Of a stretch of DNA of 64,000 nucleotides, positions 46,659 to 57,019 are shown one piece after another. Source of the DNA: Lepidurus packardi (Eukaryota > Arthropoda > Branchiopoda > Notostraca > Triopsidae); contig JAKZAN010000005.1 in NCBI GenBank assembly GCA_023053545.1, forward strand, positions 12,772,001 to 12,836,000, given 5' to 3'. The position numbers and the translations under genes are program-made. The stretch's first letter is position 1; each line of letters begins with the position of its first letter. The notes under the pieces are model-generated. The model saw only the letters and a program-made list of their open reading frames with translations. It searched no databases and was not told the origin of the DNA.

Positions 46659-47275
46659 CTGCAGATTCTAAACCGTTTGTTGGTCCTCCCAATCCTCAAA
46701 GCGAAATATGTGAATTCTATAGAAATAACTTGTTAAACTATAGCTCAATAGATCATCCTATAAGTACAGAAATTGTCTAGTGATTCATGTTGTTAACCAT
46801 CTGCAGATTCCGGAACATTCCACTGTTGGTCCTCCCAATCCTCAAAGCGAAATATGGGGAATTCTCTAGAAATAACTTGTTAAACTATAGCTCAATAGAC
46901 CAACCTATAAGTGCAGAAATTGTCTAGTGATTCTTGGTGTTAACCATCTGCAGATTCCGGAACATTCCACTGTTGGTCCTCGCAATCCTTAAAGCGAAAT
47001 ATGGGGAATTCTCCAGCAATAACTTGTTAAACTATAGCTCAATAGATCGACCTATAAGTATAGAAATTGTCTAGTGATTCTTGTTGTTAACCGTCTGCAG
47101 ATTCCGAAACATTCCACTGTTGGTCCTCGCAATCCTTAAAGCGAAATATGGGGAATTCTCCAGCAATAACTTGTTAAACTATAGCTCAATAGATCGACCT
47201 ATAAGTATAGAAATTGTCTAGTGATTCTTGTTGTTAACCGTCTGCAGATTCCGAAACATTCCACTGTTGGGCCTC
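46659..47275. repeat. 147 bp tandem repeat x 4
   Basis: CTGCAGATTC marks units at 46659, 46801, 46948, 47095 and 47242, giving periods of 142, 147, 147 and 147 bp. The last full units are nearly identical (TCCTCGCAATCCTTAAAGCG, ACTATAGCTCAATAGATCG). There is no coding potential. Confidence 0.9.
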
Positions 47276-49476
47276 CAAATCGTTCAAGGGGGATATTAGC
47301 GCAATTGTTTGACCATGTCCGAAACCATTAGCCCATCCATGATTGGATGGGCGTCGTAGGTGGTATAATTACATCTTCTTCTTTAACTAGAGGAGATTTG
47401 GATGATATCCTAACACGTCCCCAGCGATCCTATCCTCGGCTCGGCGGTCTTCTCTGTGGGTAATAAACACGTGGTTGAGGGGTGGTTTGGGCCCCTAATG
47501 GACATTTTTCTGGTGGAAAAGGTGGGAAGTTGAAGCTTTTCCTTCTAAGGGATGGATGCATCATGGAACCAATGGTGAGGAAGTAACGGAATTTCTTTTT
47601 CTTTTTTTCCACAGGTTAGAACACCGAAACCCGGGGGAAGTATAACGTAATGTAAGTGTGACCGGATATCCGTCCCCTGGGAACCGTGAATCCTCCAGAT
47701 TTTTTGCGCACTGACCCCTTTCAATGCGTCCTCTTTCTTTTATTGTGCATTTATTCATTGCTTTGTTTTCTCTATATATAAAAAAAGGAAGATCTAGATT
47801 GTGTCGGCTATTTAAAGTGGTCTCAACAAAAACGCGGCTCTTTTGTTGTTTGATGTTGCTAAGAAAAAGCTCAAGGCGGGGTGAATTGGCAGCAACAAAG
47901 AAGGAGAAAACCCATAAGTCCCTTGGCCTGCCTAACAACCGGTTTTCTTTTGATCCAAGAGAATCGTTCAGGCTATAGAACATTCTTGTCAACAGTTGTC
48001 AGCTTCTCTATGCCGTTAGCCAAAAGAGGAAGAGGGGGGTCTTTTTTAGTTGGGAAGGAAAATGTGTCCCATCTCAAGTTCTGGTACTGCTTATGCTCAA
48101 CAACAGCCGTCTAAAGAGGCCCCTCTGCAACTCAAGAACTTATTGTAGAGCTGGCATTCTCCATTTTCCCTTTGCCCAAAGTCTGCGAAATTGTTTTACA
48201 ACTTAGCATGGGGTTTATACTTCATATACCTGCATAAACTCGGCGTGCTCAAGAGCAGTCTGTGACTTGGGCAATGTTCTGTCGCCTTTGAGTAATATTG
48301 CACTCGTCCCGGCCTGTTCTTCCGCACCATTGCTCCACAAGTGTCCTCCAAAATCGGTTCCTTCATTCGATTACCGAATTTTCAGATTGTTTCACACCCA
48401 GTGTAGCATTCTAGGCTGGTACAGGAGCAAATTGTTATACGCGAAGAGTCAAATTGCACTTGTCCCGGCCTGCTTTGTTCACTTGAACGCAGCCATTTTG
48501 TTTTCCTTGGTGATAAATGAACAAATGTAACACTAATAGCAATACACGCATTCAATTTGTGGATCAATTGATGGTCTACTGTCTTAGAAATAATTACATA
48601 CCGTTTCAGATGGACCTGCTGAGTAGATTTCTTCGGAAGAGCACAAGAAAACTTTCACTTTATTAAAATTTAAAGCAACGACCACAATTCGCTCGATGCA
48701 AACGGCAATTGAACTGGTCTTGGCGCCATAATGGCAGCGCACGCTTCGAAGGGGCGTTACCCCTACAAACAATGACTGCGTTTGCTTAAGACCAAAATTG
48801 CTTGGCAAAGCATAGGAAAACTCAACCTTATTGTCGCCCAGATGTCCGTAAAGGTCATTTTCCCGGCGTTTATGCCAGGAAGGTGGACTTACGACCCAAA
48901 TTGCGTTGCAAAGTATAGGAAAACTCACCCAGATGTCCGTAAAGGTCATTTTCCCGGCGTTTACTCCAGGAAGGTGGCCTTAAGGTTCGCCCATGATGCC
49001 ATAAGGATCAAAATCCTTCAGATTATGCAGTAAAATCGACCTTATCGTTTTGCCCATTTTACCTTCAACCATTGTTTTTGTATTAAGGATGAAAGATGAC
49101 GAAATAAAGTACTTTTGATACGTAAAAAATACAATTCCCAAAATCACTCGTCTGGCTTAGGGATATAAAGAAACTACCAATGGAAATATGCAAATTAAGA
49201 TAACGGAAGAGAAAAAAAAAATGAAAAAAAAAAATCAGTTACACCGTCACAGCTTTCGTTATTAACCCGCAAAATGTTTAAAATTCGGCAGGTAAATTTT
49301 GAATAATTTGAATCCCTAAGCAGCCTTATCCATGAAGGACAGAACACAAAAAAAAAAACGTGCTTCACGATTTTCTTTTCTTGTAATGAGGACTTGGAAA
49401 AGAACACAGTTGAAAAATGAAAACAGCTGAAGGTGAGTTTCAAATACTTTCCCCAAGTATTCGCCAACCAGAAACC

Positions 49477-51304
49477 TTAGTCCTCATCGCTTCCGGATTC
49501 AGATTCTAAAAAAAAGACAACCAAAACCATTAAATCCCATACTTTCCCTATTTTAAAATTCCTTTCATTATTTCCATTCGTATTACCTTCTTCTGCCTTT
49601 TCCAGCCATTCTACAAACTTCTTCATTTGTTCCAAAAACACGGATTTGCCTTTTGTCGAATGTGATTCCTTATACCACTTCTGAATAACGTCCTCGGACA
49701 ACACGTCGGCTAAAAAAAAACAAGTTTAGTACGTGGAAACGACAATTTTAACGTGTTTTTTCGTTTTTTTAAGTTATTTGATCTCACTTTTGTAGAAGAG
49801 AACAACAATTTTGTTGAAAACCTTCATGAAATTCATGTTCTCATAACAAAAGTCCTGAACGCGGACCAAAAGGGCTAATTCGGCACGCGCGGACTGCGTA
49901 AACGCTGCAAAGAGCGGCGCGAAAGTTCGCAGATGTTTCAGCGATTGCTCGGCCACCAGTTCTTCCTTCTTGTTCCACTCCACCGCTCCCATGGTCGTAT
50001 TCCAGAGCAAAGTGACCACCTCATGGTCCTGCAGCCCGAATTTGGAAACGGCGTCCCTCACAGTCACGATTAGCTCCTTCACTGGCTTGTTTTCCGAGAA
50101 ATCATCTTCCAACAGCTTCTGCAAGTCTTTCTTGTTGACTTGGCTGGCCTACAGCATCCAAAAAAGACAATTGTAACTCTCTCATTCAATGCATTCTGGC
50201 TAAAACTCCTTGTACCTGCGCTTTCTGGTAGCGAATGACTTCCGTTAAGCCCTTTTCCTCGAAAACCGCGTTGAAATGTTCCTCATAACGCTTGTTAGGT
50301 GGAAAGAACTCGGTTAAGCTACAGACAAGGAAAGAGAAACCAATTAGCCGACGATTCAAGTCATTCAAAACTACGACTGTATACTTGGATTCCAATCCGG
50401 ACTTCTTCAACGATGTTCTCAAGTTGGAGGCGCCTTTCTCTTCCTTCCAGGTGACGAATACGGTGAGTAGGAACTCCAAAGCTAGCCCGTCTTTCACTAA
50501 ATGCTCCTGCAAGCATCATATATCGTGAATCATTCGGTAAATGAAGTTAAATCGCGGGAAATTTCAAGCAAATTTCAAGAAAATTTCAAGACATTTACGT
50601 TTATGAGGGAAGTTAACACAGAAGGAGGCACAGAGCCATTGGAGATCCACAGCGCAGTCATCCGAGCTAACTTGAGTCTCTCGCTGTCGTTAAAACCTTT
50701 GATATAAATTAAGATTTTCTTCATTTCATCTTCCAACATCTTCTCCAGATATTTATAGCGACGCATTAACTTCGTAAACAACAGCTCCCAGGCCCTCACG
50801 GCCTCGATCGACTCTGAAGAAGCAAAGAGACATGATTCCGTACGTGTTTTCCCACTCCCATCCTGAACGACCGACCCTCCAGGCGCTAGTTCAAAAAAGG
50901 ACAAATAAAGTCGTTATAATGAGACATTTTTTTAGCATAGAAGGCTTTTCTAAGGAATTTACCCAAGAGACCACCCGCCAGAAGGATGTCAAACAAAGCT
51001 TCTCCATACCGACGATAATCTAGCTTGCTACCCGACACATCAAGGTATTTGTAGATGCTCTCAAGATCGTTTCCTGTTTCAGAGAGGCCTTGGATAACCG
51101 CATCACGAAAGCCAGATGGGTCATACTTCTCTTTTTCATCTAGAAAGAAGAAAGAACCATTAGAGTATATGTTGGCGTCCGATTGAACGTTATTAAACAG
51201 ATATTGCGGAGACTATGTATCGAAACTTTGGATTAAAACTTACCCCTTTTTCGAGTTTTTATGCGCTGCCCCGATAATACTGGCTTTTCAGTCTTTTGAC
51301 TCAT
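49477..51304 (-). CDS. kra: BZW / eIF5-mimic protein (Krasavietz)
   Basis: Eight exons: 51304-51244, 51139-50963, 50885-50599, 50506-50385, 50318-50216, 50148-49788, 49709-49587, 49505-49477. They give 420 residues, the family's normal length, with phase kept throughout. The product is a cytoplasmic translation regulator that mimics the eIF5 C-terminus and binds eIF2 and eIF3. The N-terminus reads [20 protein letters not shown]. Family landmarks are FRDAVIQGL and [20 protein letters not shown], then [10 protein letters not shown] and [10 protein letters not shown] near residue 220. The W2 domain occupies about 245-405 ([46 protein letters not shown]), and the tail is acidic (ESESGSDED). Nothing looks broken. 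Its upstream neighbour CHMP5 is divergent, with start codons 498 bp apart. Confidence 0.96.
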
Positions 51305-51802
51305 GCAACAATCGGCTGTGGGGGATAAATCAGTAAACAAAGAATTAGTTGGAGTTGACAACAATAATTAGACGGTCTTTTGCCATCAAATGTCCGTTTC
51401 TTGCAAACGCCAGCACTTTTGACCCCAAATGACATTGGGTCTTATTGGACACGGAATTAGCCACAAAGACGGAAAGTACATGCTTAGACAAGTTGAGGAC
51501 TTGGCAATCTAATTGCGACTAAAATTACGGTAATTTAACTTACATGAATAAGCTTAGGTCAAAATTAAAGAGAACGGCGTTCTCCGGAACGTGGACACAA
51601 CAATGGCGGCTGACGGAATCACTATTGCAAAACCATACCGATTTGTAATGACTGATAGTATTATAATCGGAGTCAGAAATCGATTTAGCGGTTGTGTTGA
51701 CGTTTTGCCCTTTTACGTCACGTTATATCCCAAGAAAACTGTGCGTCACCAGTTCTTGGCTTTTAAGCTTAATTTTAAAGTGCTCTTAATTGTTCTGGAA
51801 TC
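51305..51802. promoter_or_regulatory. Shared promoter region of kra and CHMP5
   Basis: The 498 bp between the two divergent start codons contain ATGGCGGC at 51603-51610, the core of a YY1/Pho site, in plus orientation. No TATA box is clear. Divergent housekeeping genes with a shared short upstream region are common, so shared control is plausible but inferred. Confidence 0.5.
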
Positions 51803-52804
51803 ATGAATCGACTGTTTGGACGTGGGAAACCCCAGCAACCACCTCCGCAGCTCACCGATGTCATTTCGACGGTAAGTAAACTTGTTTCTTTTCGCCTTCT
51901 TCGATGCCTTGATCCCTGCCTATGCTGCCGACCAAGGTGCCTTGAGCAAGACAGCAAGGCAGCGACTTGGAAAAATTCATGATAAAATGAAAATAACGTT
52001 AGAAAAATAGTTTGTACCTTATTAATCGGGATTAGTATTAGGTTGACGCCCGGGCGGATAATGTGGAGGCCAAAATTGCGAAATTGGACGTAGAATTAAA
52101 GAAATACAAAGACCAAATGGTCAAAATGCGAGAAGGACCAGCTAAGAACAGTATCAAGCAAAAAGCCTTGCGAGTTCTCAAGCAACGCAAAGCGTAATAA
52201 CCTTCCTTCTTCTATTCTAATACGTCTTAATGAATTTCAAGCAATATTTCAGGTATGAAGCACAAGCGTCCAACCTACGCCAGCAGTCTTTCAACATGGA
52301 ACAAGCCAACTACACCACCCAGACGTTAAAGGACACCAAAAGCACAGTCCAAGCCATGCAATTAGGACTAAAGGACATGAAAAGGGAGTTTAAGAACATC
52401 AACATCGACAAGATTGAAGTAACCTCCTTTTGCTCCACCATTAAGAACCCTTTTTGACACTTTTCCACCTTCCAGGACGTCCAAGATGAGTTGGCAGACA
52501 TGCTCGAGCAAGCTGATGAAGTCCAAGAAGCGCTTGGCAGGACATATGGCATGCCTGAGATCGATGACGACGAATTGGAAGCTGAATTAGAGGCATTGGG
52601 CGACGATATCGGCTTGGACGAAGACACTTCTTACTTGGATGACGCAATGAAAGCTCCTGCAGCTCCTGATAAAGAACCTGGAGCTGAAAGTGTAAACCAA
52701 GTAGGACCCAATCTTCTTTTCGAATACTTTAATCTAGGCTTGGTGTTATTTAGGATGGGTTATTGGTGGATGAGTTTGGTTTACCGAGGATTCCAGCTTC
52801 TTAA
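51803..52804 (+). CDS. CHMP5: CHMP5, ESCRT-III component
   Basis: Five exons, 51803-51871, 52042-52193, 52253-52418, 52476-52691 and 52754-52804, encode 217 residues, matching the family (about 219). The N-terminus MNRLFGRGK is basic. It is followed by the helical core ([39 protein letters not shown]) and the acidic C-terminal half ([17 protein letters not shown]). The last exon encodes [16 protein letters not shown], the conserved CHMP5 end. The protein works with VPS4/LIP5 in ESCRT-III sorting into multivesicular bodies. The donor of exon 4 (AGT|GTAAAC) is weak, but skipping it loses the conserved tail. A polyadenylation signal AATAAA lies at 52941-52946. Confidence 0.97.
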
Positions 52805-52940
52805 AACTGAAAACGAGTTGAGAATTCGACGGTTAAAGTCTGCTTAAAAAATGTCTGTCATTTTCTCTCGTTATCCTGCATTGGTTCTTTCCACAACGCC
52901 CAAAGCACTTGTGAAATTTATAATAATCGCATATTGTATA

Positions 52941-52946
52941 AATAAA
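52941..52946 (+). promoter_or_regulatory. Polyadenylation signal of CHMP5
   Basis: AATAAA in TGTATAAATAAAAC, 137 bases beyond the CHMP5 stop. The convergent chimaerin gene ends 134 bases further on, so the two 3' ends lie close together. Confidence 0.6.
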
Positions 52947-53079
52947 ACAAAAAACACCCTAGAAAAAGGAATGATCCCTTTCTCTCAAGTCTCAATACAC
53001 AATTCTTAAAAAGAGATCAGTCCCAAGGAAAAAAAAAATAAATAAATAAACATCAATGAAGACTAGGGAAAAAAACGGT

Positions 53080-56009
53080 TCAACAAGAGCCGAAACAAGC
53101 TTCCGGTTGGCGAATCAACAGTTCTAAGGCTTTGGTTTCCAGTTGTAAACCAGGCAAACCGTGCACTTGGTTACTCAGTTCAGGGGCAGGATATAGAGAC
53201 GGGCAAAATACTGTGCTCAAGGCGACGGAAGACATCTTATTGGAACTATTATGCAACGTCACCCTATTCCAAAACCTCCCATTAACAAAAATCTGTCAAA
53301 CTTGTAAGAAAACAATCATTGAAAAATTGAAAATTGAAAAATTGAAAATCCAACATTGAAAATTGACCTAATTCGACAGTAAATAATCGGAAATACAGTG
53401 GAACCGAGCAAAACGAGCAAACAAAAAAAAAATGTGACAAAATTGCTCCCTTGACGAGCGACATTTCGCATAACGAGTGGCGCAGAAAGGGAAGTCAGGT
53501 AACGTATGAGTCACTTGTGAGAAGGGACTCATCAGTTTGACTTAACGAGTGTTTCACATAACGAGCAAGATTCTGGAAGGAATTATCCTCGTTAAGAGAG
53601 GTTCCACTGTACCCTAGCTTATTGATGCGAAAGAGTCACAGATGGCGCTGATGTTTGTTATTGTTTGGCCAAAAGAAAATTGCCTTGCAAAAGAAAGTTA
53701 AACACCGAGCATACGGGAGCCTTAAGAACAGGGAAGAATCAAGAATATTTTCCAGTAACATAGTATTGTATATGAATAAATAATAATAAATAATAAAGAA
53801 ATAATAAAATAAATAATAATAAAGAATAAAAAAATAAAGAAATAATAATAAATAGTGAAAAAATAATAAAAAAAATAATGATAAAGAATAAAAGAAATAA
53901 TAATAAATAGCAAAGAACTAATAAAAAAAATAATAATAAAGAATAAAAAAAATAAAGAAATAATAATAAATAGTAAAGAAATAATAAAAAAAATAATAAT
54001 AATAAAGCAAATTATCGGAAATAAGTGGTTTTACTTGTGAAGGTGGCAGACTAAGTAATGGAACGTATTAAAGTGGGCCGCAGGCAATAATTTCAAAGCT
54101 TCTTTTAATCTTTCGATACTTTTGGTTTCATCCAGTTCTTCTACAAAAGAAACCAGAACTTAAAATGTCAAAGACGAGTTATGATATGAAATCAAATTAC
54201 TGGCAGCAGCCATCATTGCTGGATAGGCATGAAAAGCGATCAGAGGAATGGGAAGTAACCGGAAATAGAGCTTCAAAACCCCCGCAATGATGTTTATATC
54301 ATCCCAAGTGCTTAAATCTGTCTTCTCTGCATCTACAAAACGGCCAAACACGGTACATTATGAACAAAAGGATAAAGGATAAGAATAAGAAAGAATAAAA
54401 AATAATAAAGAATAATAGTAGTAATAATAATAATATAACAATAATAATAATAATAGTAATAGTAATAATAGTAATAGTAATAGTAATAATAGTAATAATA
54501 TAGTTGTTGGACTGTTTTTAGTCAAAACTGTGCCATCTAACGGGCACATTATCGACTACTTCTGTCCATTTTTTTTTATAAGATTATTTCTTAAACAAAC
54601 TTTCTTTTGATCTTATTATTGGTCTATCTTATTATAATAATAATAATATAAAATATAATATAATAATAATAATACTAATAATATATAATATAATATGATA
54701 ATAATAATAATAATAGTAATAATAGTAATAGTAATAGTAATAATAATAAAGTATAAAAGGATAAAGAATAGTGAATCTGAATGAAAACTTAAGGGAAATG
54801 TGGATGTTTAACCTCTATCTAAGGCCAAGCGAAGGGCTTCCATATCGTCCCGCATGCCGGACACTCGGTAGATTCCTTCCGAGTCTAAGCCTCGTTTTTC
54901 CACTTCTTCTATGCACAAGGACACCACAAAAGGCACCCGAGTATTATGGGCTTTGCTCAAAGTGGTTAGATCGATGCCAAAAACGCCTCGGAGTAAACAC
55001 AAATCTGGGCAGCAATCGCTGGGAACGTTTTCAGAGCATTTGCGATGGGCTAGAAATCCACAATCTGGAAAAAAATCAATAATAATACTAAAAGACATAC
55101 ATTTTTAGTTGAATGGGACTGAACTAGTTACCTTCGCATCCTACACCTTGTGCGATTAAACCCCACATGAAATTGCCACAAAAGTCACACCAGTTTAAAC
55201 CTTTGAAGGTTTGAACCTTGAAATTGTGAGCTTTATCGTAGGAATCCAGCGTGATTTTGGCCACATTTTCGTTGCAAATTGCAGGTTGGTCCCGAGTTAA
55301 GGTTCGTCGTTTGCTGTCATTGAGTGCAAAGTACGGACTGAGTTCGTAGCGAGCGGCTTGCCACATAAAGTGGATGTAATCGCCCGCTTTGTGCTCCAAA
55401 AACATGGTGATCAAGCCGTCCGCCACCAAATCTCTTAGGAGATCAAACTTGTGTTCTCCAACATAAAATTGACCGTCGAAATAGAGTCGGAAGTGCTTGA
55501 CATCATTGTTGCATCTGAAATTAAGAGTTCAGTTTGAAACCCAACCCAAAGTTGATTTAATCTATTACCTGAGACTTAAAATGTGAAAGCCTTTGTATTG
55601 ACTGCTGTCCCGTACTAAGTAAAAGCCTTCTGAAGGGAGCAAGTCTAAGGACTTGGCGTGGGAAAGATTGCCATGGTATTCCAGTCCCAAATAATCAGGG
55701 TGGGAAGTAATTAGGCCAGTAAAAAAGACTGGGGAAGGTTGAGGAGCTTCTTGTTGAAGTTGATATACTAAAAATGGACTAAAATTAGAATCTAACTTTT
55801 ATTTTTTGTTTCTTGGTGAGTTTCTAAAGCTATAATCCAAAGAAATGGAATTTTGAGTCATTTTAAAAAGCGTACAGCCGGGGTAAACTCTAAGCCCCGC
55901 CTTTTGCTTTCATTTGATTAAATCCTCATTAAAAACAAGAGAATAATTACAGTTTTAACTTACAATAGGACTTCCAGACGCAAGGTAAAGAAATCTCATT
56001 GTCGCTCAT
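53080..56009 (-). CDS. Chimaerin-type Rac GTPase-activating protein
   Basis: Seven exons: 56009-55964, 55767-55569, 55514-55132, 55064-54813, 54332-54201, 54140-54035, 53263-53080. They encode 433 residues with phase intact. The order is a short N-terminus ([15 protein letters not shown]), an SH2 domain (about 40-125; [27 protein letters not shown] with the phosphotyrosine-binding Arg, [13 protein letters not shown]), a C1 diacylglycerol-binding domain (about 180-230; [20 protein letters not shown]) and a RhoGAP domain (about 250-430; GIYRVSG with the arginine finger, [20 protein letters not shown]). This is the chimaerin architecture; the family inactivates Rac at membranes in response to diacylglycerol. 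The RhoGAP end is divergent: VFCPSLYP stands where VFGPTLMR is usual. Intron 6 carries a pogo-like MITE and a dispersed repeat. Confidence 0.95.
53396..53609. mobile_element. Pogo/Tigger-like MITE in chimaerin intron 6
   Basis: A 214 bp element has ends CAGTGGAACC and GGTTCCACTG, flanked by TA on both sides (53394-53395 and 53610-53611). The similarity of the ends extends with gaps to an AACGAG word about 20 bases in. Internal copies of ATAACGAG and TTAACGAG are seen. TIRs starting CAGTGGAACC with a TA target are typical of pogo/Tigger elements of the Tc1/mariner superfamily. It carries no open frame, so it is non-autonomous. Confidence 0.88.
53610..53755. repeat. Dispersed repeat, copy 2 (chimaerin intron 6)
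   Basis: This is the counterpart of 8934-9074, matching over about 140 bp (TAGCTTATTGATGCGAAA, TGGCCAAAAGAAAATTGCC, AGAATATTTTCCAG) with one 6 bp deletion. It starts directly at the right end of the pogo-like MITE. Confidence 0.8.
53765..54010. repeat. AAT-rich simple repeat
   Basis: Runs of AATAAT and AATAAAGAAATAATAAA fill this stretch of chimaerin intron 6. Confidence 0.85.
54395..54760. repeat. AAT/AGT microsatellite in chimaerin intron 4
   Basis: Runs of AATAATAATAGTAATAGT stand at 54415-54500 and again at 54635-54752, separated by a short unique stretch with TTGTTGGACTGTTTTTAG. The microsatellites account for the leucine- and tyrosine-rich reading frames seen here. Confidence 0.85.
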
Positions 56010-56284
56010 AATGGGCCCCAATTTACGTCGCTAAAATCTAGAAATAAAAAGAGCAAAAAAAGATAAACAAGACGCCAGAGGTCTGTCAAAAGAGCTATGC
56101 AAGGCTATGCTATGCAACATGGGAAGGTACCGTATCGTTTCGTCCAAGCCATCTTTTAAGTGAACTTGGAAGTGGCTACGAGATCCTGCGACCGATCTTC
56201 GACTGACTTCAGAATAGGCCGTTCATTCATTAAAAAGTAAACTAAGTAAAAAACAAATCCAATAGATTCTGGCATTCACACTGT

Positions 56285-56500
56285 TAAAAAGGGTACCTAA
56301 ACCAGGTATATAACACATGCTAGAATTAGCCGTTACTATTCAAGATGGGGTACCTCTCCCCAAAGACGGGGTTCTCCCTCTCAACAACGGGGTACCAGCA
56401 CTCAAAGCCGGTAGCTGTAGCCCCCAAATGAGTGGGCACCCTCTATTATGAGTAACGCATACCTAATAAGGGTAACCTTCCCCCCAAATGAGTAGCCTGT
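56285..56500. repeat. Degenerate ~22 bp minisatellite
   Basis: GGGGTACC or GGGTACC words alternate with CTCAAA or CCCCAAATGAG words about every 22 bases, roughly eight times. The copies differ at many positions. It lies about 280 bases upstream of the chimaerin start codon. Confidence 0.65.
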
Positions 56501-57003
56501 GAAAAAGAAAATTTCTGACAACTTATTATGTATTTTAAAAATTTAGTGAACTCTCTATTGTCTCAAGAGTTTCGCATTCTTCCAAGCCTGTAAGTTCGCA
56601 GGAGCGATGTAGATCTTTGACTGCAGACGTCGATGTGATGTAATGTGGACGTCTGCGAGATGATACAACAGCATACTCAACTTACTCTTTGAATTCTTCT
56701 TTCATTGGTTCATGATATTACAACACAACTATCGGAAGTATTCGTTTTAGTGCCAGTACCATAGTCAACTTACTCAACTTACTCTTACCATCGGAAGTAT
56801 TCGCTTTAGTGCTAGTGCATTAGTGTCATATCTATCATATGTCATATCTATATTGATATGTCATGTCATGTGATATGATATCGATATGTCATATCTATAG
56901 TGCTATAGTTCAAGGGCTAGAATCTTACCTAGCTTATGACTCTTGAAAATATATGACAGTTTCTATAGTAACTTGCAAATCGATAAGGCGGTTGATAAAA
57001 AGT

Positions 57004-57019
57004 ATGGCGGCCATCTTGG
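57004..57019. promoter_or_regulatory. Palindromic YY1-like motif
   Basis: ATGGCGGCCATCTTGG contains ATGGCGGC followed by GCCATCTT in the opposite orientation, two overlapping YY1/Pho-type cores. It lies about 1 kb upstream of the chimaerin start codon and could mark an upstream promoter or a 5' non-coding exon. This is a motif match only. Confidence 0.35.

Larger units (their letters stand above)
40070..49476. other. Gene-poor interval between SMC1 and kra
   Basis: About 9.4 kb in which I find no exon chain that holds together. Open frames of 70-150 codons occur, for example on both strands at 41849-42242 and 42635-43030. They overlap each other, lack family motifs and show no paired splice sites. 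G runs stand at about 43928-43943 and 45888-45900. Three tandem arrays (44.7, 45.2 and 46.7 kb) are listed separately, and 48795-48975 holds a two-copy repeat of about 95 bp. Confidence 0.5.

Noticed and set aside
47329..47350. Short perfect inverted repeat GCCCATCCATGATTGGATGGGC
   Set aside because: A stem of eight or nine pairs with a short loop, not followed by histone-type downstream signals or a gene end. One isolated hairpin in 9 kb of A/T-rich DNA is not notable.
53722..54549. Leucine- and tyrosine-rich minus-strand frames ([11 protein letters not shown])
   Set aside because: They are translations of AAT microsatellites in chimaerin introns.
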